64,000 bases of DNA from Fulvia fulva (taxonomy: Eukaryota; Ascomycota; Dothideomycetes; Mycosphaerellales; Mycosphaerellaceae): assembly GCF_020509005.1 (NCBI RefSeq), contig NC_063020.1:1488001-1552000 (forward strand), given 5' to 3'. The first letter of the stretch is position 1. The number at the start of each line of letters is the position of its first letter. Made by a program: the position numbers and the translations under genes. Positions 20,687 to 33,413 of this stretch are shown here, piece after piece. Below the pieces are notes generated by a model. The model did not search any database. It had not been told where the DNA came from and worked only from the letters and a program-made list of their open reading frames with translations.

Positions 20687-23172
20687 GGGTCAGGTCGGCT
20701 ATAAAGAGGAGGAACAGAATTAGGGAGAGTGTAGAGCCCTATAGGATGCCCGTGTTCGTAATTAGGGTCTACGGGGCTTTGAAGGACCCTAGGAGGATCT
20801 AGGTTGTTCTGTCCTTAAGGAATGACTATATAAAGTGTACTATCTAGGCTAGGATACTTTTTATTCTAAGGATATATAGGAGCCTTACGTAGGACACGTT
20901 GTCGAAAGCCCCTAATATGTCTAGTAAAAGTAGTAAGGCTACCTTGTTATTGCTATAGTACTAGATATGTCTAATTTGCTCTATAATCAGTTCGACTACT
21001 ATAAGGGTAGATCTCTTTTATCCCCCCCCTATTTACGTTACTAGGAGGAGGTTATATTCTTCTACTATTCCGGTAAGCCTTATAGCTACGACCTTCTCTA
21101 GGAGCTTCCCTAGTATATTTAGTAACGTAATTGGTCTATATAACTTCAACTTAGTATAGTCTTCCTTTTAGGGTTTCCTTAGGACGTAAGTTAGTAATTG
21201 CCTAAAGGCCTTTAGGTAATACCCCTACTTTATATACTAGGTAAAGATTGGCGTAAGTACTAGAGTAATAAGGCTACTACTAGCTTTTAGGTAATAGTTA
21301 GGGATCTTATCTAGGCCTAGGGCTTTATTGCCCTTTAGTTTCTTGATAATATTTCCGATCTCTATAGTAGACACTTACTAGTTAGCCTCCCTTAGCGGAG
21401 GAATGTATATTCCTAGGATGTTGCTTAGGTCTGCCTCTATCTAAGTCCCGAAGAAGTAGTCTACGAATACTTTCGCTTTCCCTATCGGAGTAGTTTACGT
21501 TTCCCCGTCTTGGTCCTATATTAAGCGAAACTAGGGCGGGGAGTTTCGTTCCTCGTCTAGTTTCCTAGCCTATTCTACTAGTCTCTAGATTTGTTCCGGG
21601 TGTTCTATAATTATCTCTATAGTTGACCTCTACTCCTACGTCTTATCTCTTCTAATCTACGCCTTCTTTGCTTTATACGCGTTATTATAGGCTTCCTAGT
21701 TTGCTTAGGTACGTCGTTACTCCTATCTCCTTCTTACTCTCCTTACCTCCTTGACTTTAGCTATATACTCTAGTATCTAGTATAGCTTCTAGTATAGCGA
21801 CTATCTCTTCTTAGGTATATAGGCCTAGGCTACCCTTTATATAGCTTCTATTAGCTACTCTACTACTTGGTCGATCCCCTCCGTTATATATATATCGTTA
21901 ATGTTCACCTGTTCTAGTTTGCCTTCTAGCCGCTACTATACTAGTGTCTACTCGGCCTACTTCTAGTAGAGCCTCCTCTTAGGTTCCCTCTCCTCCTTAA
22001 CTATAAGTTAGATGTCGGTTTGGATTAGATAGTAGTCTAATAAGGACTCTAGTTAGTTATTAACTATATAGCTTTCTACCCGTCGTATTAAGGCGTAGGA
22101 TATAAAGTATAGGTCTAGCGTGCTAGAACTGTTGTCTCTAGCCTAAGTTTCTGTTCCCTTCAGCGTAATCAAGTCCATTTAGGCTGTTTCTATCTAACTA
22201 ATAAGCCTCCCTACTAAGAAGTAGTATACTAGGGTGAAGTCCGATCCCTACTTTAGGTAGTAGAGGTTGAAATCTCCTATTACGATATTGTGGTTTTATT
22301 AGTCTATTACTTCCGGGAGCCTTCCTAGCGTGTATAGTTATGTGCTGCTTCTAGACTCTAGAGGTAGGTTATATACGCTATAGATAAGGACCTAGCCTTA
22401 AGTTGTTTTAAGCTATACTATAGTGATATCCCTATCGGTTCTCGGCTAGGCCTACTAGTCCTCTACTAGTACCTTCTTACTAACATAGATATATATTCGT
22501 AGGACTCCCTCGGTTCTGTTTATTACTACGTAGTATCTCGGGTCTCGTATAGTTAATAGAATCCTAGAGTATAGGTTGATCTATAGTTCCTATATTGCTA
22601 TAATATAGTGTTCCTCCGGGTCTAAGGCTTGTAGAAAGCTCCTTTAGACCTTGTCTTTGCTTCTGTTCATATTATACTGAATGATTAATAGTCTATTAGT
22701 ATAAGGCATTAGGATATGTTTATGTCTAGGTCCGTTTAGTCTTACTATTAGTCTTACTATTGGTTTTCCCGTCCCTTCTCCTATTCTTCCCTTTAGGGTT
22801 AGCTCCCTATTATTTAGTTAATTCTCATTTGTCTATTGCTCTACGCTACCTTATATAAGAACGTTAGTCTCCCTATTACTAGCACTATTTATAGCTCCTC
22901 TTATAGCCGGGGTCTCTTATTCGGGTAGGTAGTTCTTTCTAGTTGTTTCTGTTTACCTACTAGGAACCTAGTTAGTATTGTTACCCTTGCTTCCCGCGCT
23001 CTCTACTAGGCTAATAGTCTAACTAGGCATTAGTTTGACTATACCGGGTGTTTTCTCCTATATAATACGTATCTTATGTCCTCCTTCCGTTTTTGGCACT
23101 CTTAGGTCGCGTAATTACTAGTATAGTAGGAGTAGACTAGTATAGCTTTGCTATACTTTAAGGCAATATGTC
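20687..23172 (-). mobile_element. LINE3 segment 2: RT, endonuclease, start of ORF2, end of ORF1
   Basis: Minus-strand reading continues from 10852. The RT fingers and palm lie between about 20690 and 21500. The apurinic-type endonuclease lies between about 21900 and 22700 (GDFNLYYL box near 22262-22285). A second CCHC knuckle at the end of ORF1 is near 23105-23140. All frames carry RIP stops. The first CCHC is split by Gypsy-A at 23172/30395. 23168-23172 is the left Gypsy-A TSD ATGTC. Confidence 0.85.
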
Positions 23173-23356
23173 TATAAGGGCGCGCGTACTATAGGGTCCG
23201 AATGAGATAGTTGTTGTTCTACGAAGCTACGAAAGAGGAGCGCGAGGCGCGGCGAAGTTATAAAGCAAAGCTAAGCCGCGCTAACCCGATACAGAAGGTC
23301 CGCGGTTCAGCCGGGCCGACGTAGCTATAGTAAGGGGTCGCGGGCTGCCCGTAACA
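23173..23356 (-). repeat. Gypsy-A 3' LTR
   Basis: 184 bp, near-identical to 30211-30394 and to the Gypsy-C LTR (56718-56901). It is preceded in element sense by the G-rich polypurine tract. Confidence 0.93.
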
Positions 23357-23399
23357 GTACCCCCCCTCCCAAAACACGCCTTAGTCCTCTAAGCGTTAT

Positions 23400-26300
23400 T
23401 CACCTTATAAGGCTACTTGCCTATCGAGCTCTATAATCGCGCGAACGCCGAATCATCCTCTAGTGCCCTATCGTTATCCGATAACATCGTATTCGCTCTA
23501 TTAAGACTATCCTCGACCGGCTTCCTTCGAGAAACATGTTGCCTAGTTAGCTAGCTTGCCCTAGATCTAAGTCTGTCTTCGGCTCGTACTCGCGTATAAT
23601 CCTTATAACCAAAGTTAGGTATTATTATAGGCTCTATAGGCTCTACTCGAGTATCGAATATATACGGAGCAGATTCTATTAGAGGTAAGGCTCGAGGCGA
23701 CTTATTCGTGACGGTGTCTTTCGGAATGACCCTAATCGAGTTAAGCCCGAGTATCTTAGTAGCTAGTAGGGACTAGTTAGATAGAGCTACGAAGCCTATA
23801 GGCGTAGACAACTCCGGCCGGTTATAGTAAAAGTCTATAACAGCGGCGGCTACGTGTTTAAGTATGTCCTCTATAGGTTACTAGGTCTTACTATCCTCCT
23901 CGTTCTAATATCTAGCCCATTTCACCTTATACTATGTATCTACTTTGCGCTTATACCCCTTCTTCACCTTGCCTACCCGCTTACGGGTATATATATTAAG
24001 GATCTTTTCCACCTCGTATATATACGTAGGTGCTGCCACTATATCGGCTACTACATTAGCCTCGGTAGTGTTAGGTTCGATAGTTATCGGTAGTAGCGGC
24101 GCTAGATACTGCCCTTTAAGTAGTAGGAAATCGGGGTGGTCGGCTCGTTATAGTAGTGAGGTGTAGAAGCAGTTATTAAGTCCTACTAGAGCGTCTAATA
24201 GTTTCAGTCGATAAGAGAGTCTAGCCGGTATAACTTCCGTGATCTAGTAAGGGCCGGCATATCTCCTATCTAGCTTCTTAGATAGTCGAGTCGTACGGAT
24301 GTTCTTAGTACTAAGATATACCTAATCACCTACCTTATAGTCTAGAGGAATGCTTCGGTGGCGGTTTACTACCTCTACTTAGAGAGCTTATGACATTCGT
24401 ATATTCTCTTAAAGGTGTTTATGAAGCTCGTAAATTCGACGCATAAAGGTTTCTACTAATCGCGCGTCTAGTCGCTAGAGAGTGGTCAGTCCTCCCTCCT
24501 TTCTAGCGTTTAGGTCAACTCGCTCTATAAACTTAGGGTTATATCCTAAGGTAGCGTAGAACGGCGACATACTAGTAGTCTTAGATAGGTAATTGTTGAT
24601 CGCGAACTGAGTAAGGCATAGCCATTCTGCCTAGTCATCCTATGCCTCGTTAGTAAACATACGGAGATACTATTCTATCGCCTAGTTAGTACGTTCTGAC
24701 TGTCTATCAGTTTCTAGGTGATACGAAGAACTTAGCTTACGATTTGTACGGAGCATCTTACAGAGTTTCTTCTAGAAGGTAGCAACCTACTACTTGCTAC
24801 GGTCTAATATAATAGTGTTAGGAAACCCGCGCCGACAGAATATATGTTTAAGGAAAAGCCTTGCCGTATTCTGTGCTATTATTACGCTAATAGGGATCAG
24901 CTCGACTTCCTTAGTAAGCCTATTAGTAACGGTCATAATGTTGTTATAGACTATACCGTTAAGAGTACTATCTAGGAGTCCGATAACGAAGTCGACTATA
25001 ATGTATTTCTAAGGCCGATCTGGAATAGGAAGTAGCTATAGTAATCCTAGTAGCTAGGAGTATAGAGATTTTGTTATACGGTAGGTGCGGTAATTCGCGG
25101 TATATCTACGTACGGATCTCGCTAATCTAGGCTAGTAGAATTCACGTACTACGAGTTCATAAGTGCGAGCTCGTCCTAGATAGCCTACTACTAGAGCGTT
25201 ATAGTTTATCTTGATTATCCTAGTCTATAAAGCTTAGTCATTTAGTACCTATAAGCTCTAGCCGTCGTATTAGTTTCGAACATATAGTAGGTCGCTATCT
25301 ACTTTATAGTATACTAGGTAAATCTTCGCTCTCTATAGCAGTGTAGGAGTACGGTCTTTCTATAGGTCCTTAATCGCGGTCTTAAGCTCGTTATCGGTTA
25401 CGTACGCCGTCGACATTCGATACTCGAGTTCGGCTTCCCGCTAACTTTTACGCGTCGCCGGTTATTTAGTAGGCGTATCTCGTTCTATAGGTATAAACTC
25501 TTTAGCTTTAGGGTTTAGCGGTACTAGTTCCTCTTCTTCCGGCGCATCTTCTACTATTACCTATAGTAAGGCGATCTTAAGGAATCGCTTAGGAGGCAGC
25601 AATATCTAATACTAATGCTAGTTCCGAGGGTCGTCTACCCCCTACGGAAGGTCCTAGCTACGTCTCGTTAGGCTGTCTAGCTTTGTACCTTAAAGTCCTA
25701 GACGGTATATTATCTTAAAGTTGAACTATAACAAGAACTTAGCCTAACGCGCTTGTCGCTAATTTAGCTACTTTGTCGTTATAAAGTATTCTAGGTTCTT
25801 GTGGTCGGTATAAATCTTAACTAGCTATAAGTCCTTATTATCTACCTCGTAGGCGAGCTCGGGTCTCTATTCCTTAAAAGCCTTAATAATAGCTAACAGT
25901 TCCTTATTATAGATTTTATAATTGCACTCCTATAGACTCAACTTCTTCGAGTAGAAGGCTATAGGATATAGTACACTATTCTCGTTATACTACGAAAGTA
26001 CGCCGGCGTTTACAAAATCTAAAGAATCTGTCTCTATTACTGTTTCCCTACCTAGCACGTAATGTACGAGTATACCGGCTTTACTAAACGTAGCTTTCAA
26101 ATTGTCAAAGGCTCGTTAGCAATCTAGTGACTATTAAATCCTTCTGTTCTTGTGATTGCTTAGTCCGTCCGACTTGGTCAGGTTTGTAAGAGGAGTAGCT
26201 ATACGCGAAAATGCTTCGATGAATCGCCTATAGAAGTTAGCAAATCCAAGGAAGGCCTAGACATCCTTTAGGTTCTTAGGAGCTTCCTATGTCTAAATAC

Positions 26301-27990
26301 ATTCGAGTTTCTCGGGGTCTATCTCGATGCCGTTAGGGGTTATGATTAGCCTAAGATACTTCACCTTCTATTAGTAGAATTCGCTTTTATCGATGTCTAC
26401 TGTAAGTCCTATATCGCGTAGCTTAGTAAGAACCTTCCGTACGTGTTCAATGTGCTCCTCTAAGGTGTTACTAAAGATAAGTACGTTATCTAGGTAGGCC
26501 GATACAAAGTCGTCTAGGTGTTCTTATAAGACCTTGTTAATGTATAATTAGAACGATACTAGTCCGTTATATAAGCCGAATAGTAACACTAGACACTCGT
26601 AGATACCGTATCGTGTCGTAAACGCTATTAACTACTCGTGCCCTTTAGCTATCCGTAATTTGTTAAAGGCTACTATAATGTCTAGCTTTATAAAGTACTT
26701 CTTGCCGTGTATACGGTTAAGCGTCTCTTATATCAAGGGAATCGGATACCGGTTCTTAATAGTGATCGTATTCAATCCTCTATAGTCGATATAAACACGT
26801 AGCCTACCTCTAGGCTTACGTACTACTAGTACTAGTGTAGGAGACTAGTTCGTCTTTTGCCCTACTTTCCGTACCTTCCCTTTAGATGTTTACTCGTCTA
26901 GCCATTTCTTAACTGCCTCGTTCTCCTTCTTAGCTAGGCCGTAGGGCTTGCGGTATAGTGGCTCTTATAGACCATTAGGCTTAATGTGAATCTTATGATC
27001 TACGCCTAGTCGGTAAGGTAGGAGTCCTTTATAATCCTTAGCTAAGAAAGCGTCCGTAATATCGTAGTATATTAGCGGCAACTTCTCCTTCGGGTTATAA
27101 TTGAACTACTTGTTTAAGAATTGGTCTAGATTATTAGTAGCTATTACACTTAGCTTAAGCTCTCCGCCGTCGCTCTCACGCCTAGTAGGCATGATATAGA
27201 AGCACTTAGCCCTAGGCCGGTGCGCGTATATCCCCTACGCGCGTTAAGAAACGCCCTAGTAGTCTACTTCTTCATCGTCTATGTCTTCTAGGTTATATAA
27301 TAAGACATTTAGCTCTGCCCCTCCTACTATAAAGCTCGCTATATCTCTAGTGAAGGGCTCTAGTCCGTACCGTACTAGTGCCTACTTCTTCTTCTCGCGG
27401 TAGTTTAGGGATTGTACTGTTATCGGTGTCTTATTCTATAGATAGTGACTAAAGCAGTAATCCGACCTAAATGCCACCTCGCCTATCTCCTAGAAGATGT
27501 TTAGGTTGTGCGCTATAAGCTACGGTAGGCTAAAGACGATGTCGTATTCGAGGTCGGTGACGTAGTATAACATTTGCTCGTAATAATCGCCTATAACTAC
27601 GTCTATAGGGGCCGCGTGTATAATCTGCCGCGTAGTGGCCGTTCTATCTCCTAGTGTTAGTCGTCGGCTTTACGTCAAAGGGATTAGGGGTATTATATAT
27701 TTACGTATAAATTTCTAGTTAAGAAAGAGAGAGGTAGAAGCAGAATCTATAAGGCCTCGAGCCTTTCTCTATTATATCATTACGGGTAACACTATATAAG
27801 GGTATATAGCTAGCTATTGCTTATCCAGTACGTATGCCGATATCTTAAGCTCCTTACTATAGTCTATTACCGTCTCTTACGTTCCGTATCTCTTAATCTT
27901 ATACTCTTTCTGTCCTAGGAAGTTCGGGTGACCGCTATCTACTACGCTTAGGTAGCGGTCGTGCCATTTCCCTACCGCGGATCGGCGGCT
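23400..27990 (-). pseudogene. Gypsy-A pol, RIP-broken
   Basis: On the minus strand, ignoring RIP stops: the protease/linker region with MLYYVTDLEYDIV near 27530-27580; RT with INSPTL-type and YRGLN boxes near 26780-26870 and the catalytic box YLDNVLIF near 26470-26500 (Asp to Asn by RIP); RNase H near 25550-25950; integrase core and zinc region near 24250-25300; and a divergent chromodomain (YEVEKIL, then YKVK-ARYQNEEDSKT) near 23900-24030. The frame after the chromodomain continues with a Ser/Pro/Thr-rich tail to about 23400. Dense TAG/TAA at former Gln/Trp codons shows it is dead. Confidence 0.85.
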
Positions 27991-27999
27991 AGGGAACTG

Positions 28000-30074
28000 A
28001 GGTTCGCGTTCGGATTCGGCGTAGTATTACGTAGACGCGGTAGGCGATAGTCGCTATCGTACCTATATATTAGGCATTTAGGGTTAGTCGATACGTAAGA
28101 ACCTATACGGTAGCGGTAGTACTTACCCTACTTCTTAAGGTCTTCGCGCTACTTACGGTTAAGCGTAGGTAGGTTCTATAGATGTGTCGGCAGATCCTCC
28201 TTCTTCTTAGTACTAGCGTACTATAGTAGGCGCTATACTAAGGCACCTACTATACCGGTAGCGGTACTAGTAACTACGTTACCGTTATTCTAGTTATTCT
28301 AGCCGCCATTACTGTTCGAGTTACTATTACCCCGGGGGCGCTCCTTCTACGGGTATAGTCGATCTGTCTCGTAGAAACTCTCGTCTAGTACGGTATACTC
28401 CTCGATAACGTCTTATATACTATCTAGGCGGCGGTCGACTTCGCGGTCGCCGAAGGTCTTAATAAAGTACTTACGGTTTAGTCGGTTACGGAACAGTATA
28501 AGCTCGGTCTTATCGGTCTATAATATCTAGGCGCGCAACTTCGAGTAGCGGGTATAGAAGGCTATAAAGGTTTCGCCTTGTTCTTACTTATAGGTAGCAA
28601 TGTTAACTATAGCCTTAGTTCCCTTATTACGTATACTATATTAGCGTGTCATCTAGTCTAATAACTCTTCTCTAGTCTTAAACTCGTTAAAGGACTACTG
28701 TCTAGGCATAGGGATCCTCGGCTTAATACTTTGCTAAGGATCACCTTATGTCTACCTATATACGAAGCGTAGACTATCTACCTTAGTACGGAAGGTTACT
28801 ACAGTTAGCTTTAGGAGAACACTACTATACTAGCTATCGAAATTAGGGTCGTTATCGTTCTTAAAGTGCTTAGGGTCGGGCATACCCTTACCGATCTCTA
28901 TGCCGCGAGTAAGGGTACGGTCAATAGTAAAGAGACGTTCTAGAAGGTCAACTAGTAGTGTCTAGGTACGGGTATTACGTATTCTCGAGTCACGACTATT
29001 GTTAGGTCCTAGTCGCGGACGGTCGTTATTACGTCCTCGGCTATTATCGCTACGGTTATCGTCGTCTCTATCGTTATCGTTATTACTACTACCGCTACCG
29101 CCCCCTCCACTAGTAGCTTCGCGATACCTACGTAATAGCTACTCGAGTAAGGTCTCGCGTAGGCGGGAACGAGAGGGTCGGCGGCCTAAGCGGCCCCTAC
29201 CTCCGTTCTATATAGTGTCTCCTACCTTAAGCCGAGCCTTTAGGTTATCGACTTCTTGTTATAGGGCCTAGTTCTTCGCCTTAGCATCTTGTGCCTTCTT
29301 CTTCTCCTTCTCGTAGATCTCGCTAAACTGCTTATATAGGTTATTAGCTTCCTTATATTTCTTCCCTAGCTCTTATAACTTAGCTAGGTCGTAATCCTTC
29401 TTACTCTTAAGATCTGCTACTATTTTCTATATAACAAGCTCTTCACTTCGTAGTATCTTGTAGATGCGGTCGTATTCGGTATATAGCGTAGTATACTAGG
29501 TGTTCTAGAGGTAGTTAGCTCGCTCTATTATATCGAGTTGTCTGCCCTTAGTAATTACCGTATTGACTACTTATAGTACGAAGTCGTAGGTAGTCTTCGG
29601 GTGTTAGGATGTAAGGGTCGTAAGGTTGTCTAGGGTAATATTCTAGTATTCGGATGCGAGAATGTGTTCTACCTCGTCGAGTAATAGATATACCTCGTCT
29701 AGGTCGCCGCCTAGGTTCTCTTCGAGCTTAAACTCGAACAGTTCTATAAAGTCAATCTTATTACCTTCTTCTCGCTCGAAGGCCTTCTAGTAAGCTTTAT
29801 TAATCTCTTGTTATAGCGCGACACCGGTGTCTACTATGACCCGCCGGTTATCGTCCTGTGTCTAACTCTAAGGAAAAGAGGAGAGGTCGGGGAAAAGAGA
29901 TATACGCTACTTACTTTTGCCCTTAGGCTTAGGTAGCGGTAGTATGCCGCCGTTCGCTATTTATAAAGTTATATTGTCTAGGTTCGGGGGAGGCGTAACG
30001 GTGCCTATATCTTGACTGTCTACGAGCGCGCGACTACCTACTAATAGTGTCGCCGCGTTACGTTCTCTAGGCAT
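28000..30074 (-). pseudogene. Gypsy-A gag, RIP-broken
   Basis: The start ATG is at 30072-30074 (MPRERNAATLL). The N-terminal half has coiled-coil-like charged sequence (about 29250-29450). The capsid-like part lies at about 28450-28800. A CCHC-like knuckle near 28085-28125 has its cysteines changed to Tyr by RIP. The C-terminal boundary with pol is not certain. In Gypsy-C the equivalent start codon has become ATA. Confidence 0.7.
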
Positions 30075-30199
30075 CTACGCGCTATACGCCTTACCGTGTT
30101 CTGTGTTCTAATACGGCTCTACGCGTTCTCGAGTTCTACGGTTCTGTCTATTCCTATTATTACGCGTCCCTTACCTAGATCCGCGATCTAGGTAGTAAG

Positions 30200-30210
30200 G
30201 TAGAACAAAC
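30200..30210 (-). other. Gypsy-A primer-binding site, self-priming type
   Basis: In element sense GTTTGTTCTAC follows the 5' LTR. TTGTTCTAC (30200-30208) is complementary to GTAGAACAA within the LTR (30252-30260). The offset from the LTR end is two bases. The same arrangement exists in Gypsy-C (63852-63860 against 63904-63912). Confidence 0.55.
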
Positions 30211-30394
30211 TATAAGGGCGCGCGTACTATAGGGTCCGAATGAGATAGTTATTGTTCTACGAAGCTACGAAAGAGGAGCGCGAGGCGCGGCGAAGTTATA
30301 AAGCAAAGCCAAGCCGCGCTAACCCGATATAGAAGGTCCGCGGTTTAGCCGGGCCGACGTAGCTATAGTAAGGGGTCGCGGGCTACCCGTAACA
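30211..30394 (-). repeat. Gypsy-A 5' LTR
   Basis: 184 bp, starting TGTTACGGG in element sense at 30394, with the TSD ATGTC at 30395-30399. It differs from the other LTR by a few RIP-type transitions. Confidence 0.93.
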
Positions 30395-30989
30395 ATGTCC
30401 GTACTATTAACAGTTAAAACATTAAAGGATTCTATAGTTGCTCTAATAGATTTCTATATCTAGCCTCTTAAAGTCCTAGTATAACCCTTAGTCTAAGACC
30501 TTGTTCGCTTACTCTAGTATTGTAACCTATAAGATTAGCGAGGAGGCCCTCTTACCCTCCTCTATCTTCTTCTTGACCTACGCTACCTTTATAATCTATA
30601 GTCCTAGTACTGTTACCTAGTTTTGCCTCTAGAGCTTTAGTATATCCCTTTATATATCAAAGGTTCGTAGGACCCTATACGTAATTACTATATACTATTA
30701 ATAGGAGACTTTCGCTATACTCCCGATCTTTAGTATCTACTCCTTATTTATTTCGAGGGCCTTCTTATCCTATACGTATACTATAAACAGCTTAACCCCT
30801 TTATTATCTACCCTTGCCCCTACTATTCCCTTTACTCCGATCTTCTCGACTATCTCCCTCCCGGTCATCTTTCCTATCTCTTCCTTCTCTTTCTAGTCCG
30901 TAATATAGACTCGTAGTACTATACTTTAAGGGGGGGGGGTAGGTTAGCTCGCGATTATTACCTAGGTCGTTAGGCCCTAGGTCTATCTC
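30395..30989 (-). pseudogene. LINE3 segment 3: ORF1 (Gag-like) piece
   Basis: The minus-strand frame, with RIP stops ignored, gives a Tad-type ORF1: a KEEIGKMTGREIVEKIG stretch near 30830-30890, an RTFDI segment near 30640-30670, and the first knuckle CFNCxxYGH (30395-30425) where Gypsy-A inserted. The ORF1 N-terminus is missing because the LINE is fused to W3 at 30989/30990. A C8-10 homopolymer lies near 30929-30938 on the minus strand. Confidence 0.82.
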
Positions 30990-32064
30990 GGTAAGGAAGG
31001 AATCGTATTTAGTAAGCTAGCTACGAGATAAGGTAACAAGTCTTAACCGCGCTTTCCTACTTATCTAGTACTACCGTATAGCCTCGTTTCGAGAGATTAG
31101 CCCGGAGCAAAAGCTTCCCTCTACGCCCTCCCTCCCTATTTACTCCTTAAGCTAATATCTACCTCTATAGGACTAAGCCCTTTAGTACTCTCTATTGACC
31201 GATATACGTATCCGTGCTCTCGGGCTATATAGATAGTATTAGCCGTCGCTACTAGTATATACTACGCCCTAGGTTTTAACGCCCTTCGCGTTACCGTAGC
31301 CTATCTCTAGAAAGCGGCCGTCTATACCTCGTAGGTTTACTCGGGGCACACACTATACCGGGTAGCGTACTCCTTACGTTTCTACCTACTAACTAATATA
31401 AAGTTCCTTATTACCCTACCCTCGATCCTCCCCGATTATAGAACTAATCCACTTGTATTATACGTCTTTTCCCCGTCCTAATAGCCGTCTTTTCCTTGCT
31501 TAGGCTATCGTCTTTTCCTCGTCGCAATCTACTATATTAGACTAGGTACGTTATATAGCGGGACAGGTAGTGCCTTAGGTAAAACCCTCGTTCCTATACC
31601 GGGTGTTTAATAGGCCCTTATAGGCATCGTCGCGTGTCTACCTACCTACCGTATTGCCCGCTAGCAAACACTAGATTGTTTCGTAGTCCGCTCGACGCCG
31701 TTATATAGTCCGCTTAGTTGTTGTTCTATAGTCCGCTCGTCTAATATTCGTCGCTCGCTCGGTTTACGGTCTCCGGAGGTGAAAATTCTATACTTATACT
31801 AGAGGTGTCCTATCGAGCGTATAGGCCACGGTTCCGCGCCCTTCTTATACGTAGAAAGAAGAGGGACTCGCTCCCGACACGAGTACACGCTCGTCGTATA
31901 GTTTTTATACCCGTTTTACTCGTAGTCCTCTATTCGCCGCGGCTTCGCCTACGTTACGCGCCCGTCGTACCTACGACGCTCTAGCGTAAGAATACTTAGC
32001 TCTCTCGTAGCAAGACGAGAGGTTCGTAGCCGACACTACGTATAGGTGATTCTCGTCGTCGACC
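30990..32064 (-). repeat. W unit 3, fused to LINE3
   Basis: W of 1075 bp with both standard ends; a 5-bp deletion removes part of one decamer repeat (near 31747). In LINE3 sense it begins at 32064 and ends at 30990, directly joined to LINE3 ORF1. The right TSD TACTACTATAAATA (32065-32078) matches 9256-9269, so W3 plus LINE3 moved as one insertion. RIP is intermediate. Confidence 0.88.
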
Positions 32065-32331
32065 TACTACTATAAATACTCGGAGAGTATTATATCTAAT
32101 AGTAGGTATAAAGGTCTCTTCGAAGTTAACCCTATATTTCTATAAAAACCCTCTTATAACTAGTCTTGCCTTAAACTTCTTAATAGCTCTACTAATCATT
32201 CTTTTTATATTAAAGACCTACCTAGAAGTGATTAGATTCGTACCCTTTAGCGGTATAACTACTTTCTAGGTATTGTTACTTACTAAGGTAATAAGTTCGT
32301 TCTCTATTACCTCTTTCTATATATATCCCTA
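32065..32331 (-). pseudogene. Copia RT N-terminal fragment
   Basis: Minus-strand frame: KFKARLVIRGFL-like residues near 32140-32180, then ETFIPTIRYNTLRVFI-like sequence leading to 32065. This is the start of a Copia RT (compare KARLVxxG and DTFAPVxRxxTxR). It continues at 9269 to the left and 38134 to the right after insertions are removed. 32320-32331 is the left TSD of the W4-LINE4 chimera. Confidence 0.85.
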
Positions 32332-33411
32332 GGTCGACGACGAGAATCACCTATACGTAGTATCGGCTACGAACCTCTCGTCTAGCTACGAGAGAGCCAA
32401 GTATTCTTACGCTAGAGCGTCGTAGGCGCGACGGGCGCGTAGCGTAGGCGAAGCCGCGGCGAATAGAGGACTACTAGCAAAACGGGTATAAAAACCATCC
32501 GACGAGCGTGTACTCGTGTCGGGAGCGAGTCCCTCTTCTTTCTACGTGTAAGAAGGGCGCGGAACCGTGGCCTATACGCTCGATAGGACACCTCTAGTAT
32601 AAGTACAGAATTTTTACCTCCGGAGACCGTAAACCGAGCGGGCTAAGCGACGAACATTAGACGAGCGGACTATAGAACAACAACTAAGCGGACTATATAA
32701 CGGCGTCGAGCGGACTACGAAACAATCTAGTGTTTGCTAGCGGGCAATACGGTAGGTAGGTAGACACGCGACAAAGCCTATAAGGGCCTATTAAACACCC
32801 GGTATAGGAACGAGGGTTTTGCCTAAGGCACTACCTATCCCGCTACATAACGCACCTAGTCTAATATAGTAGATTACGACGAGGAAAAGACGATAGCCTA
32901 AGTAAGGAAAAGACGGCTATTAGGACGGGGAAAAGACGTATAATACAAGTGGATTAGTTCTATAATCGGGGAGGATCGAGGGTAGGGTAATAAGGAACTT
33001 TATATTAGTTAGTAGGTAGAAACGTAAGGAGTACGCTACCCGGCATAGTGTGTGCCCCGAGCAAACCTACGAGGTATAGACGGCCGCTTTCTAGAGATAG
33101 GCTACGGTAACGCGAAGGGCGTCAAAACCTAGGGCGTAGTATACACTAGTAGCGACGGCTAATACTATCTATATAGCCCGAGAGGACGGATACGTATGTC
33201 GGTCAATAGAGAGCACTAAAGGGCTTAGGCCTATAGAGGTAAATATTGGCTTAAGGAGTAAATAGGGAGGGAGGGCGTAGAGGGAAGCTTTTGCTCTAGG
33301 CTAACCTCTCGAAACGAGGCTATACGGTAGTGCTAGATAAGTAGGAAAGCGCGGTTAAGACTTATTACCTTATCTCGTAGCTAGCTTACTAAATACGATT
33401 CCTTCCTTACC
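32332..33411 (+). repeat. W unit 4, fused to LINE4 copy 2
   Basis: Full-length W (1080 bp), GGTCGAC at 32332 to CCTTACC at 33411, joined to LINE4 ORF1. W3 and W4 lie as inverted copies separated only by 267 bp of Copia, but each belongs to its own insertion with its own TSD, so this is not a single foldback element. Confidence 0.9.
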
Positions 33412-33413
33412 CC

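Larger units (their letters stand above)
23173..30394 (-). mobile_element. Gypsy-A: complete, RIP-mutated Ty3/Gypsy chromovirus
   Basis: 7222 bp with 184-bp LTRs at 23173-23356 and 30211-30394. TSD ATGTC is at 23168-23172 and 30395-30399. The coding order on the minus strand is gag, protease, RT, RNase H, integrase, chromodomain. LTR ends are TGTTACGGG...CCTTATA, the last CA having become TA by RIP. A G-rich polypurine tract (GGGAGGGGGG in the element's sense) lies next to the 3' LTR at 23359-23372. It inserted inside the zinc-knuckle codons of LINE3 ORF1. It is the same family as Gypsy-B and Gypsy-C. Confidence 0.95.

Noticed and set aside
23854..24166. Plus-strand 79- and 73-codon frames with hydrophobic stretches
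   Set aside because: Shadows of the Gypsy-A chromodomain region on the other strand.
28999..29271. Plus-strand 90-codon Ser/Leu/Arg-rich frame (also 62564-62971)
   Set aside because: Antisense of the charged coiled-coil part of Gypsy gag; Leu/Ser richness is the complement of Glu/Arg codons.
30990..33411. W3 and W4 as arms of one large inverted-repeat DNA transposon
   Set aside because: Each has its own LINE and its own TSD pair; the 267 bp between them is Copia RT.
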